A stretch of 64,000 nt of DNA from Phytohabitans flavus (lineage in GTDB: Bacteria; Actinomycetota; Actinomycetes; Mycobacteriales; Micromonosporaceae): assembly GCF_011764545.1 (NCBI RefSeq), contig NZ_AP022870.1, positions 5,626,001-5,690,000 on the forward strand. Reading direction: 5' to 3'. The translations under genes and the position numbers were made by a program. Below the pieces are notes generated by a model that was not told the origin of the DNA, made no database searches, and was given only the letters and a program-made list of their open reading frames with translations. Below are positions 16,611 to 26,186 of this stretch, piece by piece (the stretch's first letter is position 1; each line of letters opens with the position of its first letter).

Positions 16611-17791
16611 ATGACCATTCTCTACGAGCCCTCACGCCAGGCCGCGCAGTACTTCGCGATGCTGATCGGCGGCGACGTACGTACGGCCGGCCAGCTCGCG
16701 GAGCTCGAGGCGATCCTGGAGGAGGATCCTCAGGAGCAGCTCGTACTTTTCGGACCAAACACCCCGGTCATCGAGGCGGTGAGCCTGGCGGCCCGGCAGC
16801 GACTCGCCCGTCCGACGCTCGGCGTGGTGTTACTGAGGCACCATCTCGAGGTCGACGTGCTCGCCGAGGCCATCCGGTCGGGTGTGCGCGAGGTCGCCAA
16901 CGTCAACGACCCACCCAGCATCCTTGCCGCCTGCGCCCGCTCCCAGGACCTGTCCCGGCGGTTGCAGGGCGGGGCCAACGGCCGGGCCGGGACCGCCGAG
17001 GCGTCGGACTTCGTCGATGGCAAGGTGGTCACCGTCTACGCCGCCAAGGGCGGCTCGGGGAAGACGATGCTCGCCACCAACCTCGCGATAGCGCTGGCAG
17101 CGGGTGAGAAGCGGGTCTGCCTGATCGACCTCGACCTGACTCTGGGCGATGTCGCGATCATGCTTCAGCTCGCCCCCGAGCGCACCATCGCCGACGCGGT
17201 CCCGGTCGCGGACCGGATCGACGAGACCGGCCTGCGGACCATGGTGACCAACTACTGCCCAGGGGTGGACGTGTTGCTCGCGCCGGTCCTCCCGACGGTG
17301 GCGGCGCAGATCAGCCGGGACCTGGTCACCGAAATCCTCTACCTGGCCCGGTCGATGTACGACTACGTGGTGGTGGACGGGCCGGCGGTCTTCAACGACC
17401 ACGTGCTGGCCGCCCTGGACTCGTCCCACCGGTACATCCTCGTCGCCGCGCCGTCGGTCACCGCGATGAAGAACCTGCGCATCCTGCTGGACACTTTCGA
17501 CGTCCTCGACTATCGAAAGGAAAACGCCCTCGTTGTGATCAACCGGGCGGACCCGCGGCTCGGGCTCACGCCGGCCGACATCGAGCGGGTCCTGCGGATG
17601 CCGATCACGGCGCAGATCCCGGCCAGTCGCGACGTGGCGATCGGCATCAACCGGGGATGCCCATCGTGCTGGAGCAGCCGACCCACCCGGTAAGCGAGGC
17701 GATCCGGGAATTGGCGACGCAGCGGATCGGCGCCGATCTCACGACGCCCCGCGGCCTTAAGGCAATGCTGTCTCGTCGGGGAAGGCGGTAA
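16611..17791 (+). CDS. cpaE: CpaE-like pilus assembly ATPase (MinD/ParA fold), one frame break
   Basis: The first 110 residues form a receiver-like domain; the rest is a ParA/MinD ATPase with deviant Walker A YAAKGGSGKTMLATNLA and LIDLDLTLGDVAIMLQL. CpaE positions the tad machinery. The frame is lost at a GGGG run at 17653-17656. One added base gives INRGMPIVLEQPTHPVSEAI and on to the stop at 17789-17791, with the normal CpaE end. The gene therefore reads as intact apart from a probable sequencing error. Confidence 0.85.
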
Positions 17792-17797
17792 CTGGCG

Positions 17798-19309
17798 GTG
17801 GCTGAAGGCAACGGAGGAAACGGTCGCGCGGGCTACCACGCCCCGGACGAGATCCCGCGGGCCGGGACCGGCTACTCCGCGGCCGAGTTGCTGGCGCTCA
17901 AGGAAGACTCGCCCTATCCGGTCACGGCCATCCCGGTCACGGCGGTGCCGACGACCGCGTTCCCGACCACCAGCGCGGCCCCGCCGACGTCGGTGCCATC
18001 GGGTTTCGGGCGGCGCAACGCCCGCCACGCGTACGATCCGCTGGCCGACGTGCGGCGCCGAGCCCACGACGCGCTGCTCGAACAGCTCGGCCCGCAGATG
18101 TACGAGAGCGGCAACGACGAGGAGGAGCTCGAGCGCCGGGTACGCGAGGTACTGCCGGGCCTGCTGGCCAAAGAGGAGCAGCTGACGGCCGCGGACCGCG
18201 GCCAGGCATTCCGGCAGATTCTCGACGAGATCGTCGGGCACGGGCCGATCGAGCCGCTGCTCCGCGACGCGGACGTCACCGAGGTCATGGTGAACGCCTG
18301 GGACCGCATCTACGTCGAGCGGTTTGGTCGCATCCAGTCGGTCGAGGCCGCGTTCCTGGACGAGGCGCACCTCCGCCGGGTCATCGACAAAATCGTGTCC
18401 CGGGTGGGCCGGCGGATCGACGAGGCCAGCCCGATGGTCGACGCCCGGCTGCCCGATGGCAGCCGCATCAACGCGGTGATCCCGCCCGTCAGTTTGGACG
18501 GCGCCGCGCTGACGATCCGCAAGTTCGCCGCCAACCCATACAAGATCGATGACCTGGTGGCCTTCGGCACCCTCAACCAGCAGGTCGCGACGGTGCTCGC
18601 CGCGTGTGTGCAGGGGCGCCTCGACGTGCTCGTCAGCGGCGGCACCGGCACGGGCAAGACGACGATGCTCAACGTGCTCTCCCAGATGCTGCCGGTCCAC
18701 GAGCGCATCATCACCATCGAGGACGCGGCGGAGTTGCGGCTCGGGCAGGACCACGTTGTACGCATGGAGTACCGGCCGCCCAACGTCGAGGGTCGTGGCG
18801 AGGTGACCATCCGCGACCTCGTCCGCAACGCCCTGCGAATGCGCCCGGACCGCATCGTCATCGGTGAGGTACGCGATGGCGCAGCACTGGACATGCTCCA
18901 GGCCATGAACACCGGCCACGACGGCTCGCTGACCACCATCCACGCCAACTCGCCCCGGGACTCGCTCTCCCGGCTCGAGACCATGGTGCTGATGTCCGGG
19001 ATGGATCTGCCCGTGCGGGCCATCCGCGAGCAGGTCGCGTCCGCGATCGACCTGATCGTCCACCTCACCCGGCTCCGGGACGGCACCCGGAGGATCACCC
19101 AGATCACCGAGGTGGTCGGCATGACGGGCGACGTGGTCGAACTGCGGGACCTCTACCTGTTCGACTACAAGTCCGGCACCGACCGGTACGGGCGCTTCCA
19201 GGGTGAGCTGATCGCGACGGGCACGCGGCCGGCCTTCCTCGAATCGCTCACCGACCAGGGCGTCGCGCTGTCGCCAGAGCTGTTCGAGATGCCGGCGAGG
19301 ACCGACTAG
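17798..19309 (+). CDS. cpaF: CpaF/TadA secretion ATPase
   Basis: This 503-residue cytoplasmic hexameric motor powers Flp pilus extension. After a variable N-terminal 90 residues come GPIEPLLRDADVTEVMVN (N-terminal domain), Walker A SGGTGTGKTT near residue 280, the Asp-box ERIITIEDAAEL, Walker B RIVIGEVRDGAALDML, and the His-box GSLTTIHANSP. All catalytic motifs are intact. The GTG start at 17798 lies 6 bp after the cpaE stop; its stop overlaps the tadB start. Confidence 0.93.
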   Translation: MAEGNGGNGRAGYHAPDEIPRAGTGYSAAELLALKEDSPYPVTAIPVTAVPTTAFPTTSAAPPTSVPSGFGRRNARHAYDPLADVRRRAHDALLEQLGPQMYESGNDEEELERRVREVLPGLLAKEEQLTAADRGQAFRQILDEIVGHGPIEPLLRDADVTEVMVNAWDRIYVERFGRIQSVEAAFLDEAHLRRVIDKIVSRVGRRIDEASPMVDARLPDGSRINAVIPPVSLDGAALTIRKFAANPYKIDDLVAFGTLNQQVATVLAACVQGRLDVLVSGGTGTGKTTMLNVLSQMLPVHERIITIEDAAELRLGQDHVVRMEYRPPNVEGRGEVTIRDLVRNALRMRPDRIVIGEVRDGAALDMLQAMNTGHDGSLTTIHANSPRDSLSRLETMVLMSGMDLPVRAIREQVASAIDLIVHLTRLRDGTRRITQITEVVGMTGDVVELRDLYLFDYKSGTDRYGRFQGELIATGTRPAFLESLTDQGVALSPELFEMPARTD

Positions 19310-20295
19310 TGAACGTTCCGGAGTCCGCGCTCTACCTCGCCATGGCCGGCACGGTCTTCCTGGCATTGCTGCTCGTCGCTGTCCTGATCATCGCCCCCAC
19401 GCTGCGGCTCACTCAGAAGCGCCGCCGGCTTCAGCAGATCGAGCGGTACCGCATCGAGCAGGTCCGGACCCAGGTGGCCGCGGCGTCCTCGCCAGGGGGC
19501 CCGCTCACCCGCGGCGCATTGGCGGCCACCGAGCGGATGATGCGGTCCGGCGGTCTGGAGGAGCGGTTCGCGCGCCAACTCGACCGAGCCGGAATGACAT
19601 TGCGACCGCATGAGTGGGTGCTGCTCCGGATCGCCGTCGCGGTCGGCCTGACCGTGCTGCTCACGCTCGCGTTCGGCCCGGTCGGGCTGCCGTTCGGGCT
19701 CTTCTTCGGCTGGGCGATCACCGCGACCTATCACCGCAGGCGGGCCCGGCTGAAGTCCGAGCGGTTCGCCAGTCAGTTGCCCGAGGCGCTCCAGATGGTA
19801 ATCGGCTCCCTGCGCGCGGGCTTCTCGCTGCCGCAGGCCATCGACGCGATGGTGCGGGAAGCGGGCGAACCGATGACCACCGAGTTCCGCCGGGCGGTGG
19901 CCGAGACCCGGCTCGGCATGTCGCTGGACGATGCGCTGGACCGGCTGGCGGTACGGGTGGACAACCCCGACCTCTCCTGGGCGGTCATGGCCATCCGGGT
20001 GCAGCGTGAGGTGGGCGGCAGCCTGGCGGAGGTACTGAGCACCACGGTTGAGACCATCCGCGAACGGGAGCGGTTGCGCGGGCACGTCCGGGCGCTGTCC
20101 GCCGAGGGGCGGATGTCCGCATGGATCCTCGTGTCCCTGCCAATCCTCGCCGCGGCCTTCATGTTCACGTTCCGCCAGGAGTATGTCAGCCCGCTGATCC
20201 ACGACCCGCGCGGCGTCCTCATGCTGATGGTCGGGGCGACGCTGGTGTGCCTGGGCGGGTTCTGGCTCTCCCGTGTGGTGAAGGTGGAGGTCTGA
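19309..20295 (+). CDS. tadB: TadB-like inner-membrane platform protein (T2SS F family)
   Basis: It has 328 residues: an N-terminal helix (ALYLAMAGTVFLALLLVAVLII), a middle helix pair (VAVGLTVLLTLAFGPVGLPFGLFFGWAI), the T2SSF core LPEALQMVIGSLRAGFSLPQAI with GEPMTTEF, and C-terminal helices. It forms the inner-membrane platform with TadC. GTG 19309 overlaps the cpaF TAG stop by one base. Confidence 0.9.
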   Translation: MNVPESALYLAMAGTVFLALLLVAVLIIAPTLRLTQKRRRLQQIERYRIEQVRTQVAAASSPGGPLTRGALAATERMMRSGGLEERFARQLDRAGMTLRPHEWVLLRIAVAVGLTVLLTLAFGPVGLPFGLFFGWAITATYHRRRARLKSERFASQLPEALQMVIGSLRAGFSLPQAIDAMVREAGEPMTTEFRRAVAETRLGMSLDDALDRLAVRVDNPDLSWAVMAIRVQREVGGSLAEVLSTTVETIRERERLRGHVRALSAEGRMSAWILVSLPILAAAFMFTFRQEYVSPLIHDPRGVLMLMVGATLVCLGGFWLSRVVKVEV

Positions 20296-20296
20296 C

Positions 20297-21232
20297 GTGG
20301 ATCCACTCCTCGCCGCCGGGCTCGGCGCCTTCTTCCTCGCGCTGGCTGTCGCGTCCCTCACGGTGGCGTTTGGCGCCTCCAGACGTCCCGGTGTGGCGCA
20401 GGCGCTGGTCGACATCGACCGGGTCTACGCGCCGGGCGCGCAGGCCGGCGCCCCGCTCCTCGGTGACCGCGCCCTGCGGCCGGTGGTCCGCGCGCTGACC
20501 GGGCTTGGGCGCAGGCTGACACCGAAGAGCGCGGCGGCCTGGATGCACAAAGGACTCGACCTCGCCGGCAACCCGGCCGGATGGTCGCCCGAGCGCATCT
20601 TCGAAATGCAGGGGCTCGGCTTCGTCACGCTCGGCTTCCTAGGTGGGCTCGCGGGGCTTGTGCTCGGCGCGATGGGCGTCGTCGGGCTGGTACCTGGCGC
20701 GGTCGTCGGGGTCCTTGCCGGGGCGCTGATCGGTTTGCTGTTGCCGTACGTCGTGGTGTTCGACCTCGGTCAGCGCCGCCAGCAGAAGGTGCGCGATCTG
20801 CTACCGGACGCCCTCGACATGCTCACCCTCTCCGTCGAGGCCGGGCTCAATTTCGACGCCGCACTCGCGCACGTCGCTACCGGCACCCGCGGCCCGCTGT
20901 CGCGCGAGATCTCCCGTGCCCTGCACGAGATGCAGATGGGCAAGCAGCGCTCCGAGGCGCTGCGGGCGCTGGCCGATCGGACGACCGTCCGCGAGCTGCG
21001 TACGGTGGCCATCGCCGTGGTGCAGGCCACCGAGCTCGGAGTGCCGATATCCAGCGTGCTTCGCGAGCAGGCGAACGAGATGCGCGTGCGCCGGCGTCAG
21101 CGGGCCGAGGAGCAGGCGCGCAAGGTGCCGGTCAAGGTGCTGTTCCCGCTGATCTTCTGCCTCTTCCCGGCACTCTTCATCGTCGTGATCGGGCCGGGGA
21201 TACTCCGCATCATGGACACCCTCGTGCGCTGA
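20297..21232 (+). CDS. tadC: TadC-like inner-membrane platform protein (T2SS F family)
   Basis: It has 311 residues with the T2SSF core DLLPDALDMLTLSVEAGLNFDAAL, followed by LSREISRALHEMQMGKQRSEALRAL and AIAVVQATELGVPISSVLREQANEMR, then VKVLFPLIFCLFPALFIVVIGPG as the last helix. It is the partner of TadB. It starts at GTG 20297, immediately after the tadB stop, and ends the tad operon. Confidence 0.9.
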   Translation: MDPLLAAGLGAFFLALAVASLTVAFGASRRPGVAQALVDIDRVYAPGAQAGAPLLGDRALRPVVRALTGLGRRLTPKSAAAWMHKGLDLAGNPAGWSPERIFEMQGLGFVTLGFLGGLAGLVLGAMGVVGLVPGAVVGVLAGALIGLLLPYVVVFDLGQRRQQKVRDLLPDALDMLTLSVEAGLNFDAALAHVATGTRGPLSREISRALHEMQMGKQRSEALRALADRTTVRELRTVAIAVVQATELGVPISSVLREQANEMRVRRRQRAEEQARKVPVKVLFPLIFCLFPALFIVVIGPGILRIMDTLVR

Positions 21233-21250
21233 GCCGCCGGATCGGTGGCT

Positions 21251-22567
21251 TCAGCGCCGCCGGCGCGACCCGCCGGACGATCCGCCCGAGGGGGATGACG
21301 GTTTTCCGGATGTCGGCAAGCTCGGCCACTCGGTCGAGCCACCGTGTGGCATGAGCGAGGAAGCCTGTGGCGGCACCTGACGGGCCGGCGGGGCCGAACG
21401 GGCGCTGTAGCGTGAGGCGAGGCGCGCCGCGCGTGCGGACCGCGCTCCCCGCAGCGCCGACACCGGCCAGGCGCCGACCACCGACGACAGACCCGTCGGG
21501 TGGCCCTCGGCGGCGCGCAGCGCCTCGAGGTGGGCGGCCATGGCGGGGTTCCGCTCGGCCTCACCGGTCGGGATGGCCACCATCAGGCCGGTGTACCCCC
21601 GGCCGGCGAGACCGGGGCGGCATGTACGGGAACCCAGGTCACCTGCCGGTCCACCGAGGCGACCCCGGACGCCGGACCGGGCGAGCGGAGCCACCAGGTC
21701 AGTTCGTCCGGATCGAGTGACGCCAGCGCCGGAAGGTCGGCGAGACCCGACTCGACATCGGCCAGCCGCTTGCCGACCGCCGTCGCGGTCGGCCGGTCCG
21801 CAGGATCCAGGGCCATGCAGCCCTCGATCAACGGCCAGAGCAGCGACGGCAGGCCCGGCGGTGGCACCGGGAAGCAGCTCTCGTGCCGGGCGAGCACGTC
21901 GAAGAGGCTTCCGCCCCGGTACGGGCTGCGCCCGCAAAGCAGTTCGAAGAGGACGATGCCGAGGGCGTACACGTCGGCCGCCGGGGTGGGCAGCTCTCCG
22001 GCGACCACCTCAGGGGCGACGTACTCGGGGTGGCCTGGACGACTGCGGCTTCTCCCTCGGCGCCAGCTGGGTCGTCAACGGCCACGGCGGCCGCGATGCG
22101 CCGGGCGGTACCGAAGTCGGCCAGTCGCACGAGACCCTCGCCAGCCGAAAAGAGCAGGTTGGCCGGCTTGACGTCGCCATGCACGACGCCCTGCCGATGC
22201 AAGTAGGCGAGCGCGCCAGCCACCTGGGCCACGATGTCCACAGCGGCCGCCGGCGCCAGCGGCCCGTCCCGGCGTACCCGCCGACGCAGGTCTTCCCCGT
22301 CGACCAGATCCATCACCAGGGCATGCTGCGTGTCCTGCGGAACGAAGTTTCGTGACCGGATCACCGACGGGTGGTCCAGCTCGGCGAGGATCTCCGCCTC
22401 GGCGAGGAACGCGTCGACCAGGTCCGGCTGCTCAGCCGCCGTCGTGTGCAGGATTTTGACCGCCACGACATCGCCGGTGGCCAGGTCCTCCGCCCGCCAC
22501 ACGGCACCGATCGCCCCCGGGCGATCTCGGTCAGAAACCGGTATCGCCCGTCCAACAGCCTGTCCAC
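21251..22567 (-). CDS. Serine/threonine protein kinase, three frame breaks
   Basis: From GTG 22567 the protein begins [18 protein letters not shown] and continues as a Hanks-type kinase: [12 protein letters not shown] (ATP lysine), [24 protein letters not shown] (HGD in place of the usual HRD), LADFGTA (DFG) and [20 protein letters not shown]. The tail after the kinase is proline/serine-rich, with no clear membrane helix or PASTA repeat. Restoring one base at each of three G/C runs (22514-22518, 22027-22030, 21596-21600) gives a continuous protein of about 439 residues. HGD instead of HRD is seen in some active kinases. It is convergent with tadC. Confidence 0.75.
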
Positions 22568-22700
22568 GATCCCCCAAAACCCTCCCTGTCCAGCATAGGA
22601 GCGGGCCGCGGACTATCGAATCCTGCTGGCGGGTATCAGATACCGGATCGGCCGGACTCAAGGCTGGTGCCTGAGCTGTCTCACGCGCGAGGATCGCACC

Positions 22701-23377
22701 ATGTGGGTCAGTGACTGGGGCGAAACGGCTGACGAGCCGCCAACCCCCGAGCAGATGGAGCAGTGGCACCGGCGGATGTCCCCACCAGACAACGAGTTTC
22801 CGGCCAGCGTCGGCCTTGCCATCCTGCTCGGACGCAGCGAAGACGCGGCGGTCGGGATCACTCAGGTCGAGGCGTTCTCGACCGGCTTTCGGTTCACGCT
22901 GGCCGTCCGGCTGCGCCAGGTACCACCAGCACTCACCCACCGTGGGCTGTTCACGCTCATCGGCTCCCACACCCACCAGGCATCGACATCCCGCTGGAGG
23001 ACCGCCTGCTGCTCGGCATCGAGTACCCCGACGGCCACCGAGCCTCCACACTGCACGACACCCGAATGCGCGCCCCGAGCGCGGTAGACGCAACACAGCT
23101 CGCCCTAGTCCAGCAAGGCGGAGGCGGCGGCGAACGCAGCGTGGACCTGACCTACTGGGTGACGCCGCTACCGCCCTCCGAGGGAACGGTGTCCTTCGTC
23201 CTGGCCTGGCCGCGCTTCGGAATGCCCGAGTCCCGCACGAACATCGACGGCGGCGCCATCTGCGCCGCGGGCGCGCGCAGCCACATTCTCTGGCCACCAC
23301 ACCTGGCGACCGAACCCCAACAGCCGCCAGCCCCGCCCCGTCCATCCTCCGGCTGGTTCGCCGAGCCGCCCAGCTAA
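22701..23377 (+). CDS. Conserved protein of unknown function, one frame break
   Basis: The start is ATG 22701 with GAGGA seven bases upstream. The first segment ([42 protein letters not shown]) is joined to the second ([47 protein letters not shown]) by restoring one C near 22976. Total length is about 225 residues. It looks like a soluble, beta-rich protein with no membrane segments. I do not recognise the family. It is divergent from the kinase, separated by 133 bp. Confidence 0.6.
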
Positions 23378-23503
23378 CTCGGCCCTGTGCAGGTCACCGT
23401 CGTCTGAATCGGGCTGCGCAACATCCGGCGGGACCCGCGGGTCGTGTCGTCCTTTAAGAGATCCCTGCCGGTGGGCGCCGAGGGCGGGGCCGAAGTCGCG
23501 CGA

Positions 23504-24514
23504 CTACTTCGCGAGGGTCTGAGTGCGCGTGCGGCCGTATTCGGCCAGGGCGTGGAACGCGGCCTTCGGTGTCCACGAGCCGTCCGGGAGCACCCGCACG
23601 ATTCCGCGCGCGGCCAGGTCGTAGTCGTGTTCCGGGTCGCCGGTGGTCGGTAGGTGCCGGTTCGCGAACGTGTATACGAACGCCGCCTCCACCCCGCCGG
23701 CCTCGTAGTCGCGCAGCAGGTCCAGGACGTAGCGGGCCTGGCCCTCCTCGTCACGCTCCAGCTCCGCGGTGAGCTTCGCGGCGCGGCCGTGCTCGTCGTA
23801 CGTCACAGGCTCCGCCCCTCCCGCGACGTCGGCCGCGCCGCGGAACGTGCAGCAGCCGAACTCGGTCGCGGCGTACGGCTTGCCCTGCCCCACGGCCGCC
23901 GCCAGGGTTTGCGGGAACGCCGTGGCGTTTGTCGCGTCGCGGTAGCCGGCGTCGCTGGCGATGATGTCGAACATTGCCCAGTCGACGTCCTCCAGCGGGA
24001 TCGAGGCGTAGCCGACGGGGCCGCCGAACCGCTCCCGCACTGCGGGGACCACCTCAGCGAGGAAGTCGCGCACCGCGGCGCGCGCGGCCGGGACCGCCTC
24101 CCGCATCCGCATCGGATCGGTGAGCAGGGCCATGCGCTCGGCCAGGTCACGGCCGGGCAGGAAGCCGTCGGTGAAGATGGAGATCTCGGAGCCCGTGAGG
24201 TACACGACCGAGGCCCCGCTGCGCCGCAGCCGCTCGGCCCGCTCGGCGCCGTCGAGCACGAACGCCATGAGCCCATCGCGGTCGAGGCCATTGGTGAACG
24301 GGCAGTACCACACCTCGAGCCCAGCCTCGGCGGCGAATCGCGCGGCCAGCTCCAGCCGGTCCTGGACACCGCCGGTGATGCGCACCGCGTCGCAGTGCAA
24401 CTCCTCACGGATGATGCGCAGGTCGCGCCGCACGGCGTCGGGGTCGAACGGCTCGTGGGTCGTGGAACCAGCGCTCACGAAGCCGGTGTCGTAGTTCATG
24501 CCGAAGACGCGCAT
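23504..24514 (-). CDS. TIM-barrel hydrolase-like protein (glycosidase-like)
   Basis: It has 336 residues from ATG 24514, with GAGGAGA seven bases upstream. It opens FGMNYDTGF and contains CDAVRITGG, EVWYCPFTNG, YLTGSEISIF (an acid-type glutamate), GPVGYASIPLEDVDW and YAATEFGCCTFRGAADV (a second glutamate after a beta-strand). The order resembles GH-A clan TIM barrels, with glutamates at the ends of strands 4 and 7. The substrate is unknown. It is divergent from a TetR gene with a perfect palindrome between them, so its expression is probably controlled by that repressor. Confidence 0.6.
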   Translation of the reverse strand: MRVFGMNYDTGFVSAGSTTHEPFDPDAVRRDLRIIREELHCDAVRITGGVQDRLELAARFAAEAGLEVWYCPFTNGLDRDGLMAFVLDGAERAERLRRSGASVVYLTGSEISIFTDGFLPGRDLAERMALLTDPMRMREAVPAARAAVRDFLAEVVPAVRERFGGPVGYASIPLEDVDWAMFDIIASDAGYRDATNATAFPQTLAAAVGQGKPYAATEFGCCTFRGAADVAGGAEPVTYDEHGRAAKLTAELERDEEGQARYVLDLLRDYEAGGVEAAFVYTFANRHLPTTGDPEHDYDLAARGIVRVLPDGSWTPKAAFHALAEYGRTRTQTLAK

Positions 24515-24546
24515 CGGGAGTTCTCCTCGCTCGTAAGGTACGTCGC

Positions 24547-24562
24547 GTACCCTATAGGGTAC
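24547..24562. promoter_or_regulatory. Palindromic operator between hydrolase and TetR genes
   Basis: GTACCCTATAGGGTAC is a perfect 16 bp palindrome in the 67 bp divergent gap. Half-site copies flank it: GGTACG at about 24537 and AGTACCCTGC at about 24568. This is a strong candidate for the binding site of the adjacent TetR protein, controlling both genes. Confidence 0.7.
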
Positions 24563-24581
24563 GTCCAGTACCCTGCAAGAC

Positions 24582-25169
24582 ATGAGCACGAGGCGCCGGG
24601 GCGAGGAACTGGAACAGGCGATCCTGCACGCGGCGGCGGAGGAGCTGCGCGAGTCCGGCTACGCGGAGATGACCATGGACCGGGTCGCCGCCCGGGCCGG
24701 GACCAACAAGAACGCCATCTACCGCCGGTGGCCGCATCGGGCGGCGCTGGGCATCGCGGCGTACCGCCACCTCTCCGACGCCGTGATGCCGAACCCCGAC
24801 ACGGGCACCCTGCGGGGCGACGCGCTCGAGATGCTGCGGCAGGCGAACCAGACGTGGTCCTCGCCGCACGGAACCGTCCTACGCGACCTGCTGGCCGCCG
24901 CCGCGGACGACCCCACGCTGCTCGACCTCATACGTGAACGGTCCGGCGCGGACACTATGGACCGTGCCTGGCTGACCATGCTCGAACGCGCCGTAGCACG
25001 CGGCGAGGCACCCCCGACGGCCGTCCATCCGCGCGTCGCGACCACGCCGATAATGCTGCTACGAGCCGAGTACGCGATGCGCGGCTTCCCCTCGGTCCCC
25101 GACGAGGTACTCGTCGAGATCATCGACGAGGTCTTCCTGCCGCTCGTACGCGGCCGCGCCCATCCGTGA
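24582..25169 (+). CDS. TetR/AcrR family repressor
   Basis: It has 195 residues. The N-terminal HTH reads LEQAILHAAAEELRESGYAEMTMDRVAARAGTNKNAIYRRWPHRAAL, a textbook TetR DNA-binding domain at residues 9-56. The C-terminal domain, of the TetR_C_11-like type, is helical and would bind an unknown small ligand. It is divergent from the hydrolase gene and likely autoregulated through the palindrome at 24547. Confidence 0.9.
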   Translation: MSTRRRGEELEQAILHAAAEELRESGYAEMTMDRVAARAGTNKNAIYRRWPHRAALGIAAYRHLSDAVMPNPDTGTLRGDALEMLRQANQTWSSPHGTVLRDLLAAAADDPTLLDLIRERSGADTMDRAWLTMLERAVARGEAPPTAVHPRVATTPIMLLRAEYAMRGFPSVPDEVLVEIIDEVFLPLVRGRAHP

Positions 25170-25394
25170 CCGTCACAGCAGTTCGCCGTCCTCCCCGACC
25201 GGTGCCGTCGCTCCCGCGCGGCCTCACCCGTCCGCCGTTGGTCACGCGCGTCCCGCCGCCCCGCACACCGTCCTTATTGGACAGTGCGCTATCGCGCAAC
25301 ATTGGTTACGGGAAGGTCACGGCGGCGCTCGCGCAGGTCAGGCGTTGTTTGCATTGATCCGACTCGACGATCAGGAGTCGAAGAGGGAGGTCCA

Positions 25395-26186
25395 GTGCGC
25401 AAGAGACTGAGAATGGTGAGCGCGACCGCCGCGGTCAGTATGGCGCTCACGGTGGGCGCGGTGGCGCCGGCGAGACCGGCGCAGGCGGCGATCACCGGCT
25501 GGTTCAGCGCCGTCATCAGCGCGGTGGTGACGCTCGCGTCGAGGGGCGGCAGCGGTTGGGACCCGCAGCTCGAAGCGGCCAAGCAGCAGATCATATCCGC
25601 CGTGGAGAGCTCCAAGCAGGAGATCCTCAACCACATCGACGCGATCGCCGCGGCCGATGTGGAGGCCTGCACCCAGGCCGCCGTCACCAAGGTGGCGCAG
25701 ATCGACAGCATGCCGGGCAGCCTGCTCGGGCCGTTCGTGAACGGGGCGGTCGACTGCGCGGCCCTCTCCAGTTCCTACTTCAACGCCGTGCAGGATCCCT
25801 GGGCGGCGGACAACATCGGCAAGCTGATGGGCGTCATCTACTCGATCGCGATGCTCGGCTTCGCCAAGTACAACCTCTCCACCAGGACGCTGCTCGACAA
25901 CCTCATCCGCGGCTACCAGGCGGTCCAGGTCAAGATGAGGCCGTCGAACTGCGGCATGGGGAACGCGTATCCAGGCAACGACATCCCCCCGCGCCCAGGC
26001 GAACCCATGTACTGGATCGTGTGGTGCGACGCGTACAACGGAGACCTCGGCAACGCGACGGTGATCTCGTACTATCCGCAGCAGCCGGTCACCGACGCCG
26101 CATTCGACGAGGCCGCTCTGCAGGCCGGGCGGAACACGTCCTACGCGATCGCCGTCAACGCCCTCCCGACGCTGCGCGCGGCGTGA
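25395..26186 (+). CDS. Secreted protein of unknown family, paralog A
   Basis: The start is GTG 25395 with GGGAGG upstream. A Sec signal peptide (VRKRLRMVSATAAVSMALTV through AQAA) precedes a mature protein of about 230 residues. The core (QIISAVESSKQEILNHID, VEACTQAAVTKVAQIDSMPG, LLGPFVNGAVDCAALSSSYF, IGKLMGVIYSIAMLGFAKY) is nearly the same as in the gene at 27006. The C-terminal part has paired cysteines and differs between the two. An amphipathic helix near the start (GWFSAVISAVVTLAS) might interact with membranes. Function is unknown. It is first in a three-gene operon. Confidence 0.75.
   Translation: MRKRLRMVSATAAVSMALTVGAVAPARPAQAAITGWFSAVISAVVTLASRGGSGWDPQLEAAKQQIISAVESSKQEILNHIDAIAAADVEACTQAAVTKVAQIDSMPGSLLGPFVNGAVDCAALSSSYFNAVQDPWAADNIGKLMGVIYSIAMLGFAKYNLSTRTLLDNLIRGYQAVQVKMRPSNCGMGNAYPGNDIPPRPGEPMYWIVWCDAYNGDLGNATVISYYPQQPVTDAAFDEAALQAGRNTSYAIAVNALPTLRAA

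Noticed and set aside
17510-19366. A 618-codon minus-strand frame opposite cpaE/cpaF
   Set aside because: It mirrors a well-conserved ATPase gene on the plus strand and has His/Arg/Asp-rich shadow composition.
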